Part shown: positions 42,221 through 49,857 of the stretch, piece by piece | Layout: each line of letters starts with the position of its first letter | How positions within the stretch are numbered: position 1 is the first letter of the stretch | Origin: Clostridia bacterium | GTDB taxonomy: Bacteria; Bacillota; Clostridia; Christensenellales; Aristaeellaceae | Direction of reading: 5' to 3' | DNA length: 64,000 nt | Assembly: GCA_017395065.1 (NCBI GenBank) | Contig: JAFPWH010000051.1 | Span: 1-64,000, forward strand | Program-made: the position numbers and the translations under genes | Notes under the pieces: generated by a model | What the model was told of the DNA's origin: nothing | The model's database searches: none | What the model saw: the letters and a program-made list of their open reading frames with translations, nothing else

Positions 42221-43777
42221 TCACCAGTCCAGCGTCAGCATATCGCGGTAATCGTACACGCTGCCGCCGTTCATATTCTTCATTGCTCGATCAACCGCCA
42301 TCACCAGCGCAACCGCGCCGTCCACTTTTTCGGTGGATTTCTCTTTGTCCAGCTTGATATTCCCCGCAGGATCCGTCCGCACATAGGCATTGTCCATATT
42401 CCAGCGGAGGATTGGATGCCCGCCGTGATTCAGCTTGTGCTCCAGCACGATGCGCATCAGTTCCTTCGTCGGCGGGGACATATCCTTAAAGCCCTGGCCG
42501 AAGGGCACCATGGTAAAGCCGTCGTCCTGGAGGGTCTGTACCATCATGGTGGCGTTCCAGCGGTCATAGGCGATTTCGCGGATGTTGTACCGTTCCCCCA
42601 GGGAACAGATGAACTTTTCGATGTGCCCGTAATGCACCACATTGCCCTCGGTGGTCTGGATGAACCCCTGCCGGTTCCATACATCGTACATCACATGATC
42701 CCGGCGCACACGAAGCGGCAGTGTTTCCTCCGGCAGCCAGAAGAATGGCAACACGGTGTACACGCCGTCCGGTTCCGCGGGCGGAAAGACCAGCACAAGG
42801 CAGGTCAGGTCGCTCGTGGAGGAAAGATCCAGTCCCGCATAGCAGGCCTGGCCGTCTAGTGCGGACAGGTCGATGCTCCCCCCGCATTCATCCCATTTCT
42901 CCATCGGCATCCAGCGAATGGACTGTTTCACCCATTGGTTCAGGCGCAGCTGACGGAACATGTTCTCATCTGCCGGGGTTTCCAGCGCCTTGTGATAGGC
43001 ATCTCGAACCTTCTCTATGGAGATCGTCTGGTCCAGGCTGGGATTGGCTTTGTACCAGTTCTCCTCGCTCTGCCAGTCCGCGTCATCCGGAAGGCCAAAC
43101 AGCACAGGGTAAAACCGGGGATCCGCTTTCCTGCCTTCCAGAATGTCCAGCGCCTTCTGGTGTACTTCCCAGCAGATGCTGTTGCGGTCAGTGCCTGCAG
43201 TCGTCAGGAAAAACCACAGCGGCTGTTTCCGGGCGTCGCCGGAGCCCTGGGTCATGACGTCGTACAGCGCGCGGGTCGGCTGCGTATGTAGCTCGTCGAA
43301 AATGCAGGCTGATACATTCAGGCCGTGCTTGGTCGCGACCTCGCTGGACAGCACCTGGTAGATACTGCCCGTGGGCTGGTATACCATCCGCTTTACGGAG
43401 GGCACGATCTTCACCCGCTTGCTCAGCGCCGGAGACTGCTTCACCATGTCCACAGCCACATCAAACACGATGGCCGCCTGCTGGCGGTCCGAGGCGCAGG
43501 AATAGACCTCCGCCTTCCATTCATCGTCGTTGCAGAGCATGTTCAGCGCGATGGCCGCGCCCAGCTCGCTCTTGCCGTTTTTCTTGGGTATTTCGATGTA
43601 GGCTGTGTTGTACTGACGCTGATCGGGGTAATCATCCCGCATGGTGCCGAACACGTCGGAGATCACTTTCTTCTGCCAGGGCAGCAGCGTGAAGGGCTTT
43701 CCGTGGAATTCGCCCTTTGTATGCTTCAGGGCCTCAATAAAGCGGATGACGCGCTGCGCTTTTCGTTCATCGAACAC
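42221..43777 (-). CDS. Terminase large subunit
   Basis: 518 residues. Walker A lies in IPKKNGKSELGAAIAL (about residues 58-73), Walker B in ACIFDELHT (about 155), and the RNase H-like nuclease starts with CYAGLDLSSTSDLT (about 312). It is the Terminase_1 (lambdoid/HK97 cos-type) family with typical length. It packs DNA into the prohead with the small subunit encoded just above, five bases away. Confidence 0.95.
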   Translation of the reverse strand: MFDERKAQRVIRFIEALKHTKGEFHGKPFTLLPWQKKVISDVFGTMRDDYPDQRQYNTAYIEIPKKNGKSELGAAIALNMLCNDDEWKAEVYSCASDRQQAAIVFDVAVDMVKQSPALSKRVKIVPSVKRMVYQPTGSIYQVLSSEVATKHGLNVSACIFDELHTQPTRALYDVMTQGSGDARKQPLWFFLTTAGTDRNSICWEVHQKALDILEGRKADPRFYPVLFGLPDDADWQSEENWYKANPSLDQTISIEKVRDAYHKALETPADENMFRQLRLNQWVKQSIRWMPMEKWDECGGSIDLSALDGQACYAGLDLSSTSDLTCLVLVFPPAEPDGVYTVLPFFWLPEETLPLRVRRDHVMYDVWNRQGFIQTTEGNVVHYGHIEKFICSLGERYNIREIAYDRWNATMMVQTLQDDGFTMVPFGQGFKDMSPPTKELMRIVLEHKLNHGGHPILRWNMDNAYVRTDPAGNIKLDKEKSTEKVDGAVALVMAVDRAMKNMNGGSVYDYRDMLTLDW

Positions 43778-43781
43778 TGCG

Positions 43782-44264
43782 TCACCACTCGCCTTTCAGG
43801 ACGGCCTCCATGGGGTCATCCGATTCTCCATCGTTTCCGCCCGCGATGATCCGGGATCGCGTCGCGGGGGTCAGTCCGAACTCGGAGCAGAAGGACTGCA
43901 TGATTTTCAGATTCTGCTGAGCGATGGACACCTGCGGCACCTGCTGCACATATCCGCTGGGCGTCTGGAATATGGAGCCGTGCTGGGAGATAAACTCCTC
44001 GGCTTCCTTCCATCTGGCGTAGGCCTGGCAGTATCCGGCAAAGGCCGTAATATCCGCCGTCGTCAGCACGCCCATGGCTTCCAGGGAAGGCGCCAGGCGC
44101 TTCCATTCCTTTTTTGCTTCCGCTTCCAGCCAGTTGGGACAACGGATAGTTCCCTTGGGCGGCGTCGGTTCACGCTCGTTGAGCGGACGCTTGCCCGGAT
44201 TTCCCTCCAGCTGCTTCATCGCAGTCGGTTTCGGTTTTCTGCCTCGAATGGCGATGGTAATCAC
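43782..44264 (-). CDS. Terminase small subunit (P27 family)
   Basis: 160 residues: RGRKPKPTAMKQLEGNPGKR, LNEREPTPP, GVLTTADITAFAGYCQAYARW, VSIAQQNLKIMQSFCSEFGLTP and RSRI are the P27 small terminase. It recognises the packaging site and hands DNA to the large subunit. It is the first gene of the head operon; a HicAB module divergent from it uses the region just upstream. Confidence 0.94.
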   Translation of the reverse strand: MITIAIRGRKPKPTAMKQLEGNPGKRPLNEREPTPPKGTIRCPNWLEAEAKKEWKRLAPSLEAMGVLTTADITAFAGYCQAYARWKEAEEFISQHGSIFQTPSGYVQQVPQVSIAQQNLKIMQSFCSEFGLTPATRSRIIAGGNDGESDDPMEAVLKGEW

Positions 44265-44274
44265 CTCATTTAAC

Positions 44275-44304
44275 TTGACACCACCGGTGACACCATGTTA
44301 TAAT
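44275..44304 (+). promoter_or_regulatory. Promoter of second HicAB module
   Basis: TTGACA (44275-44280), 18 bases, TATAAT (44299-44304), perfect consensus boxes. TGACACCA occurs twice, 12 bases apart, within it and may be the operator. GGAGGTGAT lies before the HicA start. Confidence 0.9.
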
Positions 44305-44324
44305 GATGTCGGAGGTGATAAAGC

Positions 44325-44579
44325 TTGTCATCTTGGGATAAACTGTTATCGAAAATCCTCACCTTAAATAAGGATCTTCGATTTGATGAACTCCGGCGCG
44401 TTCTCGAAGCATATGGTTATACTGCCAAACAGCCACGCAGTGGAAGCAGCCATTATACCTTCCGTAAGCCGGGATGTATGCCGATTACGATTCCGAAAGA
44501 CGAGCCGATAAAAAAGACCTATGTGGAAAAGGTCAAAGAAGTAGTTGAAAGCGAGGTGCTGAATGATGAAAAAGATTGA
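44325..44579 (+). CDS. hicA: HicA mRNA interferase toxin
   Basis: 84 residues of the classical HicA family: RFDELRRVLEAYGYTAKQPRSGSSHYTFRK (in part), PITIPKDEPIKKTYV. The catalytic histidine is in SSHYTF. TTG start at 44325 after GGAGGTGAT. It shares little with the HicA at 41255. The HicB gene starts 17 bases before its stop, so they are coupled. Confidence 0.92.
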   Translation: MSSWDKLLSKILTLNKDLRFDELRRVLEAYGYTAKQPRSGSSHYTFRKPGCMPITIPKDEPIKKTYVEKVKEVVESEVLNDEKD

Positions 44580-44925
44580 CGAATACATGCGTCTGCCTTA
44601 TCGCATGGAGTTGATCCCTGACCCGGATGAAGGCGGCTATGTTGTTTCCTTTCCTGATCTTCCCGGATGCCTGTCCAGCGGTGAAACCTCTGAAGAAGCG
44701 ATAAAGAACGCAGAGGATGCTAAGCAGGAATGGCTTCTCGCAGCTATGGAGGAAAACATCGATATTCCAGAGCCCGATTCACTTGACGCATATTCTGGCC
44801 AGTTCAAACTCAGGCTTCCCAAATCACTGCATCGCAGTCTTGCCCTCCAGGCTAAACGCGAAGGCGTCAGCATGAATCAATACTGTGTCTACCGTCTCAG
44901 TCAGGGCGAAGCAGTACGAGCCTAA
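44563..44925 (+). CDS. hicB: HicB antitoxin
   Basis: 120 residues: YRMELIPDPDEGGYVVSFPDLPGC, EEAIKNAEDAKQEWL (HicB core) and FKLRLPKSLHRSL..EGVSMNQYCVYRLSQ (RHH/HTH tail). Its 3' part, 44625-44933, is repeated at the left edge of the window with 96 per cent identity. It neutralises HicA and binds the upstream promoter. Terminator directly below. Confidence 0.93.
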   Translation: MMKKIDEYMRLPYRMELIPDPDEGGYVVSFPDLPGCLSSGETSEEAIKNAEDAKQEWLLAAMEENIDIPEPDSLDAYSGQFKLRLPKSLHRSLALQAKREGVSMNQYCVYRLSQGEAVRA

Positions 44926-44933
44926 TCACCCAT
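44625..44933. repeat. Long direct repeat with bases 1-309
   Basis: This part of hicB matches bases 1-309 in the same orientation with 11 mismatches, seven of them clustered in a single 60-base block. Identity ends sharply after the stop codon at TCACCCAT. Because the left copy is cut by the window edge, the true repeat may be longer. Confidence 0.95.
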
Positions 44934-44941
44934 TCAGAGTG

Positions 44942-44973
44942 TCCGGATTCACACATCCGGATGCTCTTTTTTT
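44942..44973 (+). terminator. Terminator of second HicAB module
   Basis: TCCGGAT (44942-44948) and ATCCGGA (44955-44961) form a perfect seven-pair stem, followed by TGCTCTTTTTTT. It overlaps the end of the convergent ParB-methylase gene. Confidence 0.85.
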
Positions 44974-46208
44974 ATGACTTCATCGTAGGTCAGAGTTTCC
45001 CCATCCCGTATAACAGACACATCCGCGCCGCTTCCTACCAGATCGATGTACCTCTGCACAATGACAGATGCATAACGCTCATCCAATTCCATCGTCCTGC
45101 AGATGCGGTCCGTTTCCTCGCAGGCAATGAGAGTACTGCCGGAACCGCCGAAGGTGTCCAGCACCACCGCATTCGGCGCGGAGCTGTTTTTAATCGGATA
45201 AGCCAGCAGCGGGATCGGCTTCATCGTCGGATGCTCTTTGCTGTGCTTGGGCTTATCGTAGTTCCACACAGTCGTTTGCTTCCGGTCAGCGAACCATTTA
45301 TGCTTGCCGTTGGGCAGCCAGCCGAACAGAACCGGCTCGTGCTGCCACTGGTACGGAGAACGGCCCAGCACCAGGCTGTTCTTCACCCAAATACACACAC
45401 CGCTGATATGAAAACCGGCCTCCTTGAAGGCGCGCCGGAAGTTTAGGCCTTCGGTGTCAGCATGGAAGATGTAGGCAGAAGCCCCTTCTGCCAGATGCGC
45501 CGTCCAGTTCTGGAAAGCAGCCAGCAGGAACGAGTAAAACTGCTCGTCCGCCATGCTGTCATTCTGGATTGACTTTCCATCGGCGGACTCATAGGCGACA
45601 TTGTAAGGCGGGTCGGTCACGATGAGATTTGCTTTCAGGTCCCCCATGAGCGCATCCAGGTCTTCCGGCTTCGTCGCGTCCCCGCAGAGCATCTTATGCC
45701 TGCCCAGCGTCCACAGGTCGCCGGTCTTCACGAACGGCGCGATGGTTTCCGCATCCAGATCCGTATCGTCATCCTTGACGTCCTTGTCATGGACCTTACT
45801 GAACAGGTCGTCGATCTCAGCCGCGTCAAAGCCGGTCGCGCCAACGTCGTACCCGGACAGCTGCAGGTCGGAGAGCAGGTCGGCCAGCGCCTTCGGCTCC
45901 CATTCGCCCACGGCTTTATTCAGCGCGATATTGAGCGCCTTTTCATCCTGCGGGTCCTCAATGTGCACGACCACGCAGTCGATTTCCGTCGCGCCCTCGG
46001 CGGTCAGCACCTTGAAGCGCTGATGCCCGCCGACGATATTCCCGGTCACCTCGTTCCAGATAACCGGGTCAACATACCCGAAATCATGCAGGCTGCGCTT
46101 GATTTTTTCATAGGCAGGATCGCCCGGTTTCAGGTCTTTTCTCGGGTTGTATTTCGCCGGTTTCAGCATGGAAACAGGCAGCTTTTTAATGGTCATTTCG
46201 GTATTCAT
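44949..46208 (-). CDS. ParB-domain DNA methyltransferase (N4/N6)
   Basis: 419 residues. Residues about 8-120 are a ParB/Srx-like domain (YNPRKDLKPGDP, GGHQRFKVL); residues about 165-400 are an N4-cytosine/N6-adenine methylase with VTDPPYNVAY (motif IV) and LDTFGGSGSTLIACE (motif I), in beta-class order. This fusion is frequent in phages upstream of the terminase. The ParB part may hold the enzyme on DNA or guide its site. A strong GGAGG precedes the ATG at 46208, in the loop-proximal end of a hairpin. Confidence 0.93.
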   Translation of the reverse strand: MNTEMTIKKLPVSMLKPAKYNPRKDLKPGDPAYEKIKRSLHDFGYVDPVIWNEVTGNIVGGHQRFKVLTAEGATEIDCVVVHIEDPQDEKALNIALNKAVGEWEPKALADLLSDLQLSGYDVGATGFDAAEIDDLFSKVHDKDVKDDDTDLDAETIAPFVKTGDLWTLGRHKMLCGDATKPEDLDALMGDLKANLIVTDPPYNVAYESADGKSIQNDSMADEQFYSFLLAAFQNWTAHLAEGASAYIFHADTEGLNFRRAFKEAGFHISGVCIWVKNSLVLGRSPYQWQHEPVLFGWLPNGKHKWFADRKQTTVWNYDKPKHSKEHPTMKPIPLLAYPIKNSSAPNAVVLDTFGGSGSTLIACEETDRICRTMELDERYASVIVQRYIDLVGSGADVSVIRDGETLTYDEVIKKEHPDV

Positions 46209-46221
46209 GGTTACCTCCTCG

Positions 46222-46237
46222 CCGCCCTTCGGGGCGG
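46222..46237. other. CCGCCC-TTCG-GGGCGG hairpin in methylase leader
   Basis: A perfect six-pair GC stem with a four-base loop abuts the ribosome-binding site of the ParB-methylase on the minus strand. On the plus strand it is followed by TATTTTT and would be a terminator. It may hold back translation of the methylase or stop rightward reading from the HicAB module. Confidence 0.55.
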
Positions 46238-46259
46238 TATTTTTGCGTTCAGGGGACCT

Positions 46260-46800
46260 CAGACCCCCGGGGCCCCAATTTCGCGAAATTTCACGCGAAC
46301 CTGGGCGGCGGTCTCCAGCCGGCGAGGCCAGGGATCCGAGGCCCCCTGGGGGTCACACAGCCCTTCACCACGGCGAAGCGGCGGAGTCTGTGTCGGGGCG
46401 GGGCGAAGGCCGGGGTGGCCGGGGCGCGGAAGCCGGGCGGGTGTGCCGGGGCGGGAAAAGCCGGGGTCACCGGGGCGAAAAGCCGGGCGGTGTGCGGCGT
46501 TGCCGGGGAAAAGATCGGGCGGAGCGGGGCGTTGCCGGGGCAAAAAGCCGATCCACCGGGCGAAAAACCGCACACCGGGGCGCGATCCGGGGCGTTGTGC
46601 CGGGGCGACCGGGCGCAGATCGGGGGAAAAGCCGGGCTGACCGGGGCAAAAAGCACACCGGGGCGGGGTTTTCCGGGCGATTTTTTCGCGGAAAAGGCGG
46701 CCACCGGGGCAAAAAGGGCGGCTGTGGGGCGGCGTACCGGGGCAAAAAGCCCCAGAAAGCCGGGTCTGCCAGGCGAAAAAAGCCGTTTTCCGGGCGATAT
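46260..46800. repeat. GC-rich irregular repeat tract (CCGGGGCAAAAAGCC-like)
   Basis: About 540 bases are built from a dozen or more imperfect units of the form CCGGGGC(G)AAAAGCC, 20-60 bases apart, on the plus strand, with strong G-over-C bias there. All six frames are fairly open because of the composition, so open frames through here are not evidence of genes. No promoter, gene or clear hairpin array was found. The rest of 46209-47074 holds the inverted repeat and promoter element listed separately. Confidence 0.7.
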
Positions 46801-46912
46801 TGTCTCGGGGCGTGACGGGTTTGCAGGCTCTTCACGCGCACGTACGCGTACGCACGGGCGCGCAGGCAGGCGCGTTTTTGCGCATGCATTGGAAGAAACC
46901 GCAAAAACGGCC

Positions 46913-46958
46913 AAAGGCGACGAAAGTGTGTCCTGTTTGTCGCCGTTTCGTCGCCTTT
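46913..46958. terminator. Thirteen-pair inverted repeat in amidoligase leader
   Basis: AAAGGCGACGAAA (46913-46925) and TTTCGTCGCCTTT (46946-46958) are perfect complements around a 20-base loop, ending in TTTTGTT. It stands just above the promoter-like element of the amidoligase gene and probably blocks readthrough from outside the cassette; an operator is also possible. Confidence 0.7.
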
Positions 46959-46976
46959 TGTTCGCCGTTTGTTATC

Positions 46977-47017
46977 TGGACTTTCGGGCCGAAAAGAGTG
47001 ATGAATGTGTCACCGCG
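46977..47017 (+). promoter_or_regulatory. Cassette regulatory element, copy 1 (before amidoligase)
   Basis: TGGACTTTCGGGCCGAAA continues as AGAGTGATGAATGTGTCACCGCG. It matches the element at 49264-49302 base for base apart from the inverted repeat, which is TTTCGG-G-CCGAAA here and TCGCC-CGA-GGCGA there. GGAGAAG and the amidoligase ATG follow about 60 bases later. Confidence 0.7.
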
Positions 47018-47074
47018 AAGGGCAAGGCCCCAAGGGAGGCCAAACGGAAGCCCTTCCCCGAAAGGAGAAGCCCC

Positions 47075-47947
47075 ATGAAGAACCAGACCTTCGGTATTGA
47101 GCTGGAGATGAACGGCATCCTCCGCACGAAGGCAGCCGCGGTCATCGCCGCGCACTTCGGCACGACGCCCAGCCAGCCCGACCACAGCTGCTACCACACA
47201 CAGACCATCCGCATGCCCGACGGGCGGGTGTGGAAGGTGATGCGCGACTCCAGCATCCCTGGCCCCGACGACGAAAAGACCGAGGTGGTCAGCCCCATCT
47301 GCAAATGGGAGGACATCGAAACGGTCCAGGAACTGGTCCGAGCGCTCCGGAAGGCCGGCGCGAAAGCCGACCCAGCCCACTGCGGAATCCACGTCCACAT
47401 CGGGCTTGGCAGCCACACCCCGAAGACGCTCCGAAACCTGGTCAACATCGTCAACGCGAAGGAGGACCTCCTGACACAGAGCCTGGCCATCGACCCCGAG
47501 CGCAGAATGCAATGGTGCAAGCCGGTCGACCAGGATTTCCTGGCCCGCCTGAACCGGCAGAAGCCCCAGACCATGGAAGCCTTCGCGAGGCTTTGGTACA
47601 ACGACCGCAGCTGGGAATGGCACGCACACCAGCACTACGACCAGAGCCGCTACCGCCTGCTCAACCTCCACGCGGTGTGGCAGAAGGGGACCATCGAGTT
47701 CCGGGCTTTCAACAGCACGCTCCACGCGGGCGAGGTCAAGAGCTACATCCAGCTTTGCCTGGCCATCAGCCACAAGGCCCTGACCGCCAAGGCCGCCAGC
47801 CCGACCCGCCCGACCACAGACAACCCGAAATACACCTTCCGCTGCTGGCTTCTCCAGCTGGGCTTCATCGGAGACGAATTTGAAACAGCCCGCCACCACC
47901 TGACCAAGAACCTCCCCGGCAACAGCGCATGGCGGCAGGCCTCCTGA
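47075..47947 (+). CDS. Amidoligase (Amidoligase_2 family)
   Basis: 290 residues. FGIELEMNG at the start, HCGIHVHIGLG (about residues 103-113) and KGTIEFRAFNSTLHAGEV (about 205-222) are the three signature blocks of Amidoligase_2, a glutamine-synthetase-like COOH-NH2 ligase family that joins amino groups to carboxylates with ATP. The ATG at 47075 follows AAAGGAG. The longer open frame to 46415 crosses the repeat tract and is not a gene. It heads a rightward cassette that ends in a GGCT-like cyclotransferase, a pairing proposed earlier for peptide-modifying systems. Codons prefer C in third position, unlike the AT-richer toxin genes nearby. Substrate unknown. Confidence 0.85.
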   Translation: MKNQTFGIELEMNGILRTKAAAVIAAHFGTTPSQPDHSCYHTQTIRMPDGRVWKVMRDSSIPGPDDEKTEVVSPICKWEDIETVQELVRALRKAGAKADPAHCGIHVHIGLGSHTPKTLRNLVNIVNAKEDLLTQSLAIDPERRMQWCKPVDQDFLARLNRQKPQTMEAFARLWYNDRSWEWHAHQHYDQSRYRLLNLHAVWQKGTIEFRAFNSTLHAGEVKSYIQLCLAISHKALTAKAASPTRPTTDNPKYTFRCWLLQLGFIGDEFETARHHLTKNLPGNSAWRQAS

Positions 47948-48086
47948 ATCGAGAGGCCTCCCCTGCCACACCCCGCCTGACGATGGCCGGATGGCAACCG
48001 GCCGAAACGGGCACAGCCCGTCGCGGGAAGCCGCACACTCTTTCAAATCGGACAGGCTCCGGAAAGGGGCCGGAAAGGAACACAGC

Positions 48087-48689
48087 ATGAAAAAGCAAGA
48101 CATCCGCAACCTCTACACCCAGAAGGTCACCGAGCTCCTGAATCAGGGCTGGACCATTTTCCCCGACACCATGAACGGCTCGCAGGGCGAGATTGCACAC
48201 ATCGACTTCACCAACGGCTCCGAAATCCGCCGGGTCCTCCTGGAGCGCGACACACACTGGGACCGCGAGGAGGGCGGCTACTGGGGCGACATCATCCGCC
48301 TCACGGTCGGCAGGGCCGGCAAAGACACATGGGTGGGAAACACCTGGGACGGCACGGTCTGGAACAACCGCCTCGAGCCCCTCTTCCAAATCGAGTGGGC
48401 CTGGCTGGGAAGCCGCCGGAACAGCGACTGGTACGTCAGCCTTGAGGAGGGCCGGGCGGCACACCAGAAACAGCTGGAGCGCTACCGCAACCACGATCGG
48501 AACGACCGCATGACCTACACCGACCTTCCCGAGGCTTGCAAATCGGCGGCCCTCCGCTGGGTGCGCAAGCAGCCCCGCATGAAGACCTGCAGGCTGGAGG
48601 ACATCGAACAGGTACGGAAGGTGACCTACGAAGGGAAAACACACTACGAGATCAAGGCAAAGGGCCGCGCCTTCCGCACCGACAAGTGA
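48087..48689 (+). CDS. Cassette protein of 200 residues, unrecognised
   Basis: MKKQDIRNLYTQKVTELLNQGW opens a helical start; TMNGSQGEIAHIDFTNGSEIRRVLLERDTHW looks like a beta-sheet core, and the end (CRLEDIEQVRKVTYEGKTHYEIKAKGR) another strand-helix. Trp is frequent. AAGGAA stands above the ATG. It follows the amidoligase by 139 bases with no terminator. No cofactor motif is seen. It may be an accessory or a substrate protein. Confidence 0.75.
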   Translation: MKKQDIRNLYTQKVTELLNQGWTIFPDTMNGSQGEIAHIDFTNGSEIRRVLLERDTHWDREEGGYWGDIIRLTVGRAGKDTWVGNTWDGTVWNNRLEPLFQIEWAWLGSRRNSDWYVSLEEGRAAHQKQLERYRNHDRNDRMTYTDLPEACKSAALRWVRKQPRMKTCRLEDIEQVRKVTYEGKTHYEIKAKGRAFRTDK

Positions 48690-48805
48690 GGCGCACAGGA
48701 AACCGCTCCGGCGGTTCCTCAGAGGGCCCGGAAACACACGGACCTTCTGAGGAGCAGCCCAAGCTCCTGAATCTGACAGGCCACAGGCCGGAAAGGAAAC
48801 ACATC

Positions 48806-49009
48806 ATGATGAACAGAGACCAGGCCATTGCCTACGGCAAGCGCATCGGCGTCCGCTACCACATCTACAACAACCACGGCTGTCTGGTGGGCGGCACGAA
48901 AACCCGCGAGGACGCGGAAGCCATGAAGAGGCGCTTCGAAATGGAGGACCGGAAGAATCCCTGGACCCGCGGAACCACACGTTTTGAAATCAGGGAGGCG
49001 CAGGCATGA
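48806..49009 (+). CDS. Cassette protein of 67 residues, unrecognised
   Basis: MMNRDQAIAYGKRIGVRYHIYNNH then GGTKTREDAEAMKRRFEMED: basic, helix plus strand, like small domains that bind nucleic acid or peptide. GGAAAGGAAA lies above the start. Its last base overlaps the next gene start (ATGA). No family recognised. Confidence 0.7.
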   Translation: MMNRDQAIAYGKRIGVRYHIYNNHGCLVGGTKTREDAEAMKRRFEMEDRKNPWTRGTTRFEIREAQA

Positions 49010-49233
49010 GATTCATCGACGGGAACGACGGGCAGGTGTACACCCTGCCCGACCTCTGGCGGGACTGGCAGGCCTTCCGGAAGGAGGACCCCGACAACCA
49101 CGCGGCCAGCTTCAAAATAGAGATGCTGGAAATCCTGATGGCCACCATCAACGGAAGGAACGACCTGGACATCATCGGGCTCACACCCAGGGAAGTCAGT
49201 AACATCATCCTCCACCTCCGAACTCAGCTCTGA
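49006..49233 (+). CDS. Cassette protein of 75 residues, unrecognised
   Basis: MRFIDGNDGQVYTLPDLWRDW, then AASFKIEMLEILMATINGRNDLDIIGLTPREV and a short helix. Mostly helical. Coupled to the gene above by an ATGA overlap. No known domain. Confidence 0.7.
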   Translation: MRFIDGNDGQVYTLPDLWRDWQAFRKEDPDNHAASFKIEMLEILMATINGRNDLDIIGLTPREVSNIILHLRTQL

Positions 49234-49263
49234 AATAAAGTTTCCCCATTCCACACATATCGC

Positions 49264-49302
49264 TTGACTTTTCGCCCGAGGCGAGTGATGAATGTCACCG
49301 CG
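49264..49302 (+). promoter_or_regulatory. Cassette regulatory element, copy 2
   Basis: TTGACTTTTCGCCCGAGGCG continues as AGTGATGAATGTCACCGCG. TTGACT is a good -35 box; ATGAAT lies 18 bases below and would be a weak -10. It repeats the element at 46977 and marks a second transcription unit (118-residue gene, 44-residue gene, cyclotransferase). Confidence 0.7.
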
Positions 49303-49346
49303 CCGGGCGGGAAGCCGGGCAGGATTCAAATCGAGGAGGCAAGCAC

Positions 49347-49703
49347 ATGATCATTCGCAACAACGCAGCCAACCGCAGGCTGGTGAAACAGATGCGGGAC
49401 ATCGTGGAGGCCGAGATCGGCTTCCGGGCGCACATCGACCGGACCTGGAACCGCGGGGACGACATCCGCTTTGAAATCGGATGCGTCGGATTGGATTCCC
49501 CGCTGATCGTCAGCACCTGCGTGCATGAGGACGGGCGCTTCGAAATGCTCGTCCGCCTGCTCCGGCAGAAGTTTGACGCAGACGAGACCTGGCTGCTGGC
49601 CTGCAGGCTGAACAGCGTCACCACCATGCGGAACCGAATCGGCGCCCTGACCGCTCAGGCCAGGCCGGAGCTTTCCGCCTGGTACGAAAAAGAAAACGCG
49701 TAA
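49347..49703 (+). CDS. Cassette protein of 118 residues, unrecognised
   Basis: MIIRNNAANRRLVKQMRDIVEAEIGFRAHIDRTW (in part) is a helical start; DIRFEIGCVGLDSPLIVSTCVHEDGRFEMLVRLLRQKF a beta-sheet core; the end is helical with ALTAQARPELSAWYEKENA. GAGGAGG lies above the ATG. First gene behind the second regulatory element. No catalytic motif was recognised. Confidence 0.72.
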   Translation: MIIRNNAANRRLVKQMRDIVEAEIGFRAHIDRTWNRGDDIRFEIGCVGLDSPLIVSTCVHEDGRFEMLVRLLRQKFDADETWLLACRLNSVTTMRNRIGALTAQARPELSAWYEKENA

Positions 49704-49722
49704 GCAAGGAAGGAGAATGAAC

Positions 49723-49857
49723 ATGACCATCGAAATCTACTGGAACGACCTCACCGAAGAAAAACAGCAGGAGCTTTTGAATCTGCTGGGCGACAATCGA
49801 AACTGGGATGTGTTCCCCATCGCAGAAATCGAAATCGAGGAGGAGGACGCGGAATGA
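49723..49857 (+). CDS. Small acidic protein of 44 residues
   Basis: MTIEIYWNDLTEEKQQELLNL, then NWDVFPIAEIEIEEED. AGGAGA lies seven bases above this ATG. It ends with ATGA overlapping the cyclotransferase start. Short, strongly acidic, with a YWNDLT core known from small proteins of Clostridia mobile elements. As the one peptide directly coupled to the cyclotransferase it could be a substrate of the modifying enzymes, but that is a guess. Confidence 0.7.
   Translation: MTIEIYWNDLTEEKQQELLNLLGDNRNWDVFPIAEIEIEEEDAE

Noticed and set aside
46415..47074. In-frame extension of the amidoligase through the G-rich tract
   Set aside because: The GC-rich tract is open in several frames; the amidoligase fold starts at 47075 after AAAGGAG, and the extension has no known fold.
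46832..48109. Minus-strand open frame of 425 codons opposite the amidoligase
   Set aside because: Shadow of a codon-third-position C-rich gene; Val/Gly/Ala-rich text with no motif.
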